Shown here piece after piece: positions 7,596-14,922 of a stretch of DNA of 22,500 bases; position 1 is the stretch's first letter; every line of letters starts with the position of its first letter. The position numbers were made by a program, and so were the translations under genes. Under the pieces are notes generated by a model. That model had not been told where the DNA came from and did no database searches. It was given only the letters and a program-made list of their open reading frames with translations. The stretch is from Prorocentrum cordatum (lineage: Eukaryota; Sar; Dinophyceae; Prorocentrales; Prorocentraceae): the NCBI GenBank assembly GCA_963575745.1, contig CAUYUJ010004022.1:1-22500 (forward strand), written 5' to 3'.

Positions 7596-9228
7596 CTACT
7601 GGCCTCTCCCCTTCCTGTCCTTCCCGTCCTTCCCCATGCCCTTGTGCTGGCGGCCGTTCTTGTCCTTGGCCCCCTTGCCGGAGCTGCCGGAGGCGTTCCC
7701 TGAGTTCCGCCACTCGTTGTCGAAGCCGTGCCCCTTGCCCCGGCTTTCGAGCTTCCGCTGCGTCGCCAGCTCCTGTGTGGCCATCTGCTCCTCCCCCATG
7801 GTCGTTAGCGTCGTGTCGTCCTTCTCCACGAGCTCCAAGAATTGCGCGCGGTCCCAATTGCCGTGCCGGCTGGCAATTTCCACCGCCTTCAACCTCGTCG
7901 TGAGGACATCCGCCGCGAACGCGGTCCGGCCCCGTGCTAGGTGGTCGAGGGCCGCGCACAAGGTGGCCATCTCCCTGTTGTTGCGCAGCCCTGCCCCCGT
8001 CAGCGGTTGCAGGACGCGCAAGTAGTAAGACCTGGCGGCCGCTGGGGTGTCGTTCTTCTCCCAGGCGTGCGCCTCCCCCTCCCTGCCCACCTTGTCCGCC
8101 ATCAGCTGGAGGGACCTGCAGGACAGGAGGCCTGGGTGCTTCCGCGCCCAGGCGACGAGCCGCGCCTGGGAGTCGCGACCCTTGGAGGAGAAGGCGTCGC
8201 GAAAAGACGACGAAGACGAAAAACTGCGGGGGCGGCGAGACCTGGACCTGGCCCGCCTGTCCCTGCCAGGCGTGTCCGACCGCCGCTGGCGATCGCGGTG
8301 ACGGCGCCGGTGCTCCTTGCGACCCTGCGCCGCCGCCGTAGCTGCAGCGCGCGTCCCGAAAGGTGCACGCGGCGCTCCTACGCGCGCAGCCTCGGGAGAC
8401 CGTGGCTGCACAGGCCGGCGGCTCCGCGAGCGGCCCCTGACCTCCTCCTGGTCGTCGTAGCGGCGGCCCGCGCCGTCGTAACGGCGGCCCGCGTCGTAAC
8501 GGCGAGCCCGCGAGCGACTCCTCGCGCGACGGCCGCCCTCCTGGGGCCGCTGACGCTCCTGATGGTCCCGGCGCTCCTCGCCGAGGCGTGCAGGCGTAGG
8601 GTCGCGACCCCGTCCCACGCTGGCTTCGAGGCGCCGCAAGTCGCCTTCGACGCCGCCCACCGGCGCGAGGGGCCCATCAAGGAGAACTGGTCGGGCAGCG
8701 CCACCCTGGTCCCGACCACGCGCCTCCTGGTCCCCGGGGCCTTCCGCGGCCCGCGTGCCCAGGGCCCCCGCGGCCGCATGGCGGCCGCGCAACTCGTCCA
8801 GGATGTCCTTGCGCCGCTGCTCCGAGAGCCAGCCCACGACGGCGAGGTCCGCCTCGAGCCCGTTGCCGTTCAAGACGCGCCACTTGCAAACCGGCGTGAT
8901 CTCCCAGCCCCGGAAAACCGTCTCGTCGTCGTCGCCTTTCCCCGCCGTCGCCCTGAACAGGCCTGGGTTCTCCGCCTTCTGGCTCTGGAATATCCACCAA
9001 TGGTCACCAATGATAAGATTGACCTTCGACGTCAAGAACGCGGGCTTCAAAAAGGCGAGTACGAGGCCCATGGCCAATGACCTCGACCACGCCCGTCCCG
9101 CAAGAGTCCCCGAACTGCTCGTGCCAGAGTTCGACCTCCAGGACGTCGCCAATGGTCCACACGGCGCGCTCCGCGTAGAGCGCGTCGATACCCGGCCCAA
9201 TCCATGGGCCCACAGCTGCATGCGCCAT
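7596..9228 (-). pseudogene. gag-like ORF1 of the YR retrotransposon, one frameshift
   Basis: This is the likely structural/nucleic-acid-binding protein of the element. I chose the ATG at 9228 because its frame (MAHAAVGPWIGPGIDALYAE...) matches into the downstream protein. A 10-bp duplication near 8995-9012 breaks the frame, and the rest (from WWIFQSQKAENPGL) is in the frame that ends with TAG at 7596. Seen in order: a folded N-terminal region; an Arg/Ser-rich basic low-complexity part with RRYDAGRRYD-type repeats and SRSRAR/SRSRRP dipeptides; a predicted helical domain (AWARKHPGLL, SYYLRVLQPLTG, ATLCAALDHLARGR, WDRAQFLELVEK); and a Lys/Gly-rich tail. I see no CCHC knuckle. Assignment rests on position before pol and on recall of similar dinoflagellate proteins. 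Confidence 0.75.
8995..9012. repeat. 10-bp-period microduplication in gag
   Basis: CACCAATG occurs at 8995-9002 and again at 9005-9012. Removing one 10-bp unit would rejoin the two gag frames, so the duplication is the probable frameshifting lesion. Confidence 0.75.
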
Positions 9229-9359
9229 GCCGCACCCCCGCGATATGGCCTCTGGCCCGCCCGCCAGAGGACGACCTAAAGCAAGGGGGGAAGGCTAGAA
9301 TGTAGTGGAAGCGGGTGGAGAGGAAGTATAATCAAAACGAAAGGCTGTGCCTCAGGCTT

Positions 9360-9475
9360 GACCCAAGATCTCTGCATACAGTCGCACTTACGATCATGAT
9401 GCCGCATGTGGCTGTGCCGCCTCCCCGTTGCGGGGAACAAAGCATAACATCCGGATCAAGATCCGTCTTCATATG
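9360..9475 (-). repeat. Split direct repeat A1 (element 5' end)
   Basis: This is the partner of A2 (2636-2751), 114 of 116 identical, offset 6724 bp. Its outer end is the TATG core (9472-9475). It holds the palindrome CGGATCAAGATCCG (9452-9465) and a CCCCG/CGGGG mini-hairpin, which are candidate recombinase contacts. About 130 bp of leader separates it from the gag ATG; the element promoter is presumably in A1 or this leader. Confidence 0.92.
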
Positions 9476-11330
9476 GCAAGACATGGATTTTTGCGTCTTG
9501 GGGCCTCCGTGGGAGGCCTCTTGAATACTCTTCGGCCCCCTGGGGGGCTTCTTGGGGCCTCTTGGAGCCTGTTAGGGGCTTCTCGGGGCCTCCTGAGAGC
9601 CTCTCGGGGTGGAAGACTCGGATTTTCGGTTCGTGTCAACCCTCTTGGCTCCATCTTTGGGCCGTCTTGGGGACCTCTCGGGCCGCCTTGCGCGCCTCTG
9701 GCGCCGTCTTGGGACCCCCGTGGGCTGTCTTGTGACCGTCTTCGAGGCCTCTAGGGATGCCTTGGAGCGGAAATTAAAGCCTTTTGGGCCGTCGTGGAGC
9801 GTCAGGAAGCTCAAAAGGCGAGAACTCGAAAATCGATCAAGAACCAAAAGGAAAACGAAGTAGTTGTGCCTCCTGGGGCTCCTTGGGAGCCATCTTGGAG
9901 ACCTCTTGGGGCGTCTTGGAGGTCTCTTGGACAGTCAGGGACCAATTCAGGGGTGATCGCGGGCGGTCATTGGTCGTTTTCGTTGTCTGGAAACGCCAGG
10001 GCCGGCTTCGGGCGACTTTAACAAGGCCCCCAGCGCCACGGCAAGGCCCCGGGCCCCCCGGTGCGAGGGATCCGTCCCGGGCCCCGCCTCGTGCCCGCGG
10101 CAGGGCGTCCCTGGGCCGTCTCGGCGCCCTCGTGCGGGCCTGTTGGGGCGACGTTGGGTGTCTGAAATCCATCAAAAACCAAAAACAATCAATGATTTTG
10201 GTGTCCCTTTGGGCCGTGTTGGAAGCCTTGTGGGCTGTCCGGAGGCCATCTTGGGCGTATTCGAACGATATGTCCTCGTTTTGGGGCCTCTTGGGGCCTC
10301 TTGCGGCCCTTTTCGTCTGTGTTGGGGCTTTCTTGGGCCGTCTGGGGGCGGCCCTGGGCTGTCTCGGCGCCCTCTTGGAAGCCTGTTTGGAAGATTTCTG
10401 GGTGTTCTGGACCGTCCTCCTTCAACGTCGGCGGCAGTGGCCGTAAGACTTCCTGGGAACATGATTTGTTGGGGTGTCGTTGGGCGCCTCCGGAGGCTTC
10501 GGGGCCTGACGCGTTTCCGAGCGTGGCCGCAGGTAGCACTGCTTGGGACTCTCGTTTTTTATCCTGGCAGGCGTTTCTGAACATGGTTTGGGGAGAGGGC
10601 GGCAACCCGAGAATCATGTTCCCGGGAAGCTTTCCGGGAGAATGATTTGTTCGGCTCTCTTAAGAAGGTGGGCTCTGGGGGCTTACCGAGGGGCTCTTTT
10701 TGGCCTTGTCGGCAAGCCTATTGGAAACATGGTTGGGGCGATGGGCGGAAGCCCAAGGAATCATGTTCCCGGAAAGCTCTGGGAAATGCGATTTACCGAG
10801 GTCTCTTGGAGGCCCGCAGGGGGCTTCCCTGGGGGGCCCTTGGGGGCTTATTGGGGCTTCCGGGGGGCCTCTTGGGAGCCTGGGAGCCTCTTGATGGCCT
10901 CCGGGGGCGTCCTAGGAGCCTCGCAGGCCAGAGACCTTGAAATGTCGTGCTCTTCGGGCCCTCTTGGGTCGCTCTTGGGGCTCTCTTGGGGCGCTCTCGA
11001 GTCCCTCTTGACTTATCTGGGGAGCCTCCTGGGCCGTCTCTGGTCTTTCCTGGGGAGCCTCTTCGGCCGTCTTGGAGCGATCTGAAGGGCCTCTGACGCC
11101 GTCTGGGGCCGTGGGGAGGCGGAACATGCGAGAGCGCAAAAATGCGGGGCCCTTTGGAGGGGCCTCTGGAGGTGCTCTTAGGGCGTCTTGGCGGCGTCGT
11201 CGGCCGTCCTGAGGCCATCTTCGGCGTGTCCGGGGCCTCTTGGGGCTGTCTCGGCAATCTTTAGGGCCCTCTTGGCGTGTCGTGGCGTGTTTGGGAGCGG
11301 GCCCGGGCAGTCCCGGGAGCCCTGGGGGCT
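9476..11330. repeat. CTTGGGGCC minisatellite array, middle segment
   Basis: This continues the array split by the retrotransposon. Marker M recurs near 9608 and marker T near 9796, with a degenerate T-like tail near 10150-10200. Near 10574-10632 and 10719-10781 a related block (AACATGGTTTGGG ... GGAATCATGTTCCCGG) is duplicated with about a 145-bp period. The open frames on both strands follow from the scarcity of A/T-rich stop codons in the motif and do not look like proteins. Confidence 0.8.
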
Positions 11331-11358
11331 GTTGAATGCTAGGTGTTGTCTTGGAGGC

Positions 11359-11580
11359 GGAGGCTGTTGAGTGCAGGGTGGCGTGTGCTACGCGAAAGGC
11401 GGGCGAGCGGCCGGGCGGGCGGCGGGCGGGCGGGCGGGCGGGTGGCGGGCGGGCGGGCGGGTCGGGATTTGAATGAATTCCTTAAGGGTGCTCTCTTGCA
11501 GCGGGAGCTTGTTGGAGACTGAAGCTGCGTACAGAGTGGTGCGTGCTACGCGGACGGCAGGCGGGCGGCGGCGGGTGCCC
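11359..11580. repeat. (CGGG)n tract within a duplicated block
   Basis: A nearly pure CGGG/GGCGGG run occupies about 11398-11465. The sequence before it (GTGGCGTGTGCTACGCG) recurs in diverged form (GTGGTGCGTGCTACGCG) near 11535, followed by another GGCGGGCGG stretch. The G-rich strand could form quadruplexes. Confidence 0.8.
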
Positions 11581-11671
11581 TAGGTGGTGGGTCAGAGGCC
11601 TCATGGGTGTTGGTTTGGATCTCTCGGTTGGCCTGTCGGGGACGTCGTGAAGGCAGTTTCGCAGCTTCTCG

Positions 11672-11683
11672 GTAGCCATTTTG
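11672..11683 (+). other. 12-base match to dinoflagellate spliced leader
   Basis: GTAGCCATTTTG equals an internal part of the dinoflagellate trans-spliced leader, whose 3' end continues GCTCAAG. Here the continuation is AAACCGT, so the 3' part is absent. It could be a relic of a reverse-transcribed mRNA, or chance. Confidence 0.25.
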
Positions 11684-13400
11684 AAACCGTTGTGGGACCT
11701 CCTCGGGGCGGTTTTGTGGCCTCTTGAGGCCTTGCTTGGATCTCCTGGGTGCCTCTCGGGGGCCTCCTGGGGCCTCTGGGGGGCTCCTTGGGGCACTCTT
11801 CAAGCGGGAGGGTCGAATTTGGGAGTCGTGGTCCCCCTCTTGGGCGCATCTTGGGGCCGTCTTGGGGCTTTCTTGGGCGCTTCTGGAGCCGTCTGGGGGC
11901 CCTCTTGGGCCGTCTTGGGGCGCTCTTGGGGCCTATGGAGCCGGCCTGGAACGTCGGACAGCCGAAAAGGCTGGAAGGCCAGAATCTCTCCAAAACCTTA
12001 GTAACATTGACGATTGTGGTCTCTTGAAGCGCTCGGGAGAGGCGTCTTGAAGCGTCGTGGAGTGCCTTGGGGGGGCTTCTCGGGCCGTCTTGGGCCTATC
12101 TTGGGCGTCCAGGAGCGGTCTTTCGGCCACTCGGGGGCCCGCTTGGGCCGTCTGGGGAGCCTCTGGAGTCTCTCCTGGACTATTTTGGACCTTCCCAGCC
12201 GCCCCGTCCTCCCATGGGGGGTCGGGGCAACTGTTTGTGGGCCCCGGGCCTGCCCCCATATTGGGGCCGTGTTGGGGCCGTGTTGGGGCCCTCCTGGGCC
12301 GTCTTGGGCGGCTCGTAGGCCGTCTTGGGGCCCTCCTGGCCGTATTGGGGTTCTCTTGGGGGCTTCTCGGGCTGCTTCGGGGCATTCTTGGTGACCCCTC
12401 GAGCCGGCATGGAGATTGGGAAAGCCGACAAGGCGAGAAGGGCGAAATCCTCCAAAAACATATAGAATATCAACGAATTTGGGATCTCGGGGCTCTGTTG
12501 GGAGTCCTCTTGCAGCCTTCTTGTGGCGTCTTGGGGGCCTCTTCCGGGTTTCGTCGGGGCTTCTTGGAACAGAAAGGTCGAATGGTCGGTTCGGGCTTCC
12601 GTTCTGGAGTCCCTCGCGGGGCCGTTTTGGGGTCCTCCTGGGCGTGCTGGGCGCCTCCTGGGCCGTTTTGGGGCCCTCTTGGGTAGTCCTGGCGTCCTCT
12701 TGGGGCGATCTTGGGGGCCTCTTGGGCTGTTTTCGAGCGTCGGGAACCCGAGAAGGCGAGATGACCGAAATCCTTCGAACACCCACGGAAAATAAACAGT
12801 TTTTGGCTCTCAGGGCTCTCTCGGGGGTCCTCGTGGGGCCTTCTTGGCTTCTTCGTGGCCTCTCGGGGCCTCCCGGGCGCCTCTTTTGGTGGAAAACTAG
12901 AATTGTTGGCTGGGTTTCCCAATCTTGGGCTTCTCTTGGGCGCCTTTGGGGGCCCGTTTGGGCCGTCCTGGGCGCCTCTTGGGCCGTCCTGGGGCCCTCT
13001 TGGGCCGCCCTGGGGGTCTCCTGGGGCCTCTTGGCGCCCCTTTGGGGCCTCCCGGGCCCTGTGGAGGCGGGAGGCTCGAATTTGCGGTTCGCGGCCCCCC
13101 TCCTGGAGCCCTCTTGGGGCCGTCTTGGTCCTCTCTTCGCCCGTCTTGGGCGCGTCTTGGGCCGTCTTGGGGCCCTCCAGAGCCGTCTTGAGGCCCTCTT
13201 GGAGGCCTCTTGGGCTGTCTTGGGGCGTCTGCGGGAGGCCTGTGAGCCGTCGTGGAGCGTCGGAAAGCTGAAAAGGCAGGAAAAGCAACATGTGTCCAAA
13301 ACCTTGGTAAACTGCACGATTTTGGCCTCTGGGGGCTCTCTGGGGGGGCCTCTTGGAAGCCTCTTGGAGCGTCTTGGGAGCCTCTTTGGCCGTCTTGGGC

Positions 13401-13444
13401 TTATCTTGGGCTTATCTTGGGCTTATCTTGGGCTTATCTTGGGG
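13401..13444 (+). repeat. Tandem TTATCTTGGGC x4
   Basis: Four 11-bp units in a row, the last with one change. They show the 11-bp base period of the surrounding array in a freshly amplified form. Confidence 0.92.
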
Positions 13445-13601
13445 CCCTCTTGGCGCCCTCATGGGCCTCTTGGAGCCTGCTGGGCCTGTCGCGGAGAGCT
13501 CTTGGGGCACTCTTGGGCCGGACAAGGGCGCTCCCGGAGGCCCGATCCCCCCATGGGGGGTTGCGGTCCTGGACAGGGAGCCCCCGGCCCTGTAGCCCAG
13601 C

Positions 13602-13645
13602 ATATATATATATATATATATATATATGTATACACACACACACAC
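13602..13645. repeat. (AT)n followed by (AC)n
   Basis: An AT run (13602-13627) then a short GTAT and an AC run (to 13645) close the array on its right side. Confidence 0.93.
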
Positions 13646-13765
13646 CAATCTCCACGGTTTAGCCCTCTAGTCCCACCGTAGACGACGCCCCCAAATTTCC
13701 CGAACGCACGCAAACCGCACGCCCAGAGGAGAGGAGGATTTACCCGAGTCCCCACCTTCGATCGC

Positions 13766-13859
13766 AGCTGAATCAACGTCACACTGTTGTAACTGTTGTA
13801 GTGGTGGGACACACAGCTGAATCAACGTCACACTGTTGTAACTGTTGTAGTGGTGGGAC
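13766..13859 (+). repeat. 45-bp tandem duplication, period 49
   Basis: A unit starting AGCTGAATCAACGTCACAC and ending GTGGTGGGAC occurs at 13766-13810 and 13815-13859, apparently without differences. Each unit also contains TGTTGTAACTGTTGTA, itself a short internal repeat. Confidence 0.92.
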
Positions 13860-13958
13860 CTTCCCAGGTCCCGTACCCTGCATGTGACTCGCCAGCTCCC
13901 CCTCGCACGCCTCCACCGCCACGGGAGGAAAAGAGGAAGAGCACGCCCATCACCACTC

Positions 13959-14082
13959 CGTGGAGCAAACAGAACATGCATCGGTGACTATGAGAACTTA
14001 AAAATACGCTCCCGCCCCCCCGTGGAGCAAACGGAACATGCATCGGTGACTTTGAGAACTTGGAAACGCGCTCCCGCCCCCC
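13959..14082 (+). repeat. 62-bp tandem duplication
   Basis: Two adjacent units start CGTGGAGCAAAC and include GAACATGCATCGGTGACT and CGCTCCCGCCCCC, with a few substitutions between copies. No coding role is supported. Confidence 0.88.
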
Positions 14083-14367
14083 TCTTTTCCCCGACCCTGC
14101 CCCGCCCACTGCGGTGCCCCCGACTTGGCCCCTCGCGGGCGACCAGCGCCGCCGCCAGCCTGGCCGTGGCGTCCGATGCCCCGTGGCCCGCGCCGCCGCC
14201 GAGCAGCGCCGCCGCCAGGATCGCCGGAGGCGCCCCGGCGCCTGGGGCGCTGGCCAACCAGCTCGCCTGGAGGGGGGGGGCAGCATCCCCGACGGGCCAG
14301 GGGGCGGCCGACGAGAAAGGGCAAGCTAGCCGTTCCTTCCAGGCCCAAGGCCCAGAGACGGTCAAGA

Positions 14368-14435
14368 AGAGGAGGAGGAGGAGGAGGAGGAGGAGGAGGA
14401 GGAGGACGAGGAGGAGGAGGAGGAGGAGGAGGAGG
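14368..14435 (+). repeat. (GGA)n microsatellite
   Basis: A GGA trinucleotide run with one GGACGA interruption. Poly-Arg/Gly/Glu translations across it are artefacts. Confidence 0.93.
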
Positions 14436-14439
14436 CGGC

Positions 14440-14922
14440 GCTGGAGGGCGAGGGCGCAGAAAAGGCGGATAAGATAAGACAGCGCCTTTGAAAAGGTCGG
14501 AAGGTGGTCGCGCCAAAGACAAGCAAAGTTCTACAAATTCTGCTTGCAACGACGAGCTCGGATGGCGCCGCTGCAAGGGCGGCGGGAGAACGCCAAAACC
14601 GCCGAAGCTGGACCGAATTGTGTGTCCAATGCGCCGGAACTAAGGTTCGGGGAAACGTGAGACACGGATTCGGGGGACTCGGGTTGACCTCGCGGGGCCA
14701 TCATGACAACGACGGGACCCAATCTGAAACTTGAAACTTGGCGCGAGCTCCCGCTGCAAACGTCCCACGAAAACGGGACCGCCCAAAATCCAGGACGCGC
14801 TCGATAAAACAAAAAATCGACGCGTCGACGCGCCTGCTCGGGACCACTGCTCGAGACTACTGCTCGAGACGTGACCATGATCCTGGCGGGCGGTCATGCG
14901 CACGGCAATGGTGCGCGAAAAT
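14440..14922. other. No recognisable gene; short Copia-like flank
   Basis: I find no supported gene between the GGA tract and the gag-like fragment. A motif ACCATGATCCTGGCGGGCGG (near 14873) recurs as GCCATGATTCTGGCGGTCGG (near 14936), a diverged 20-bp direct repeat about 63 bp apart. Confidence 0.4.

Larger units (their letters stand above)
2181..9475 (-). mobile_element. YR retrotransposon with split direct repeats (Ngaro/PAT/DIRS order)
   Basis: A 7.3-kb element lies on the minus strand. Its order is repeat A1 (9475-9360), gag-like ORF1 (9228-7596), pol with RT, RNase H, zinc finger and methyltransferase-like region (about 7560-4072), tyrosine recombinase (about 4090-3143), B1 (2956-2748), A2 (2751-2636) and B2 (2370-2181). 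Known YR retrotransposons of the Ngaro and PAT groups carry A1...B1-A2...B2 repeats and integrate through a circular intermediate without target-site duplication. Here the 4-bp core TATG (+ strand) sits at 2181-2184, 2748-2751 and 9472-9475, and B1-A2 reads as B2 joined to A1. Outside the cores, 2180 and 9476 are the two halves of one array unit. The coding part carries several frameshifts and two TAG stops, so the copy is non-autonomous as sequenced. The repeat layout is read directly from the sequence; subgroup assignment is uncertain because a methyltransferase-like domain fits DIRS/PAT better than Ngaro. Confidence 0.85.
11600..13590. repeat. CTTGGGGCC minisatellite array, right segment
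   Basis: This is the best-ordered part of the array. Marker M lies near 11801, 12568, 12889 and 13071, and marker T near 11948, 12408, 12734 and 13252, giving higher-order units of about 320-520 bp. Long open frames run antiparallel over the same DNA (plus 12416-13681, minus 13317-11998), which argues for a repeat artefact. A CCCATGGGG-containing GC block appears near 12210 and again at 13546-13559 (CCCCCCATGGGGGG, a perfect palindrome). Confidence 0.85.

Noticed and set aside
7934-9080. Plus-strand open frame of 379 codons opposite gag
   Set aside because: It is the GC-rich shadow of the gag-like frame on the minus strand, which has recognisable composition and a place in the element.
11998-13681. 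Long open frames on both strands of the array (421 and 439 codons) as protein genes
   Set aside because: They overlap antiparallel, their translations are monotonous (Leu/Gly/Trp on plus, Pro/Arg/Gln on minus), and the motif itself lacks stops in most frames. The 11-bp period is not in codon phase.
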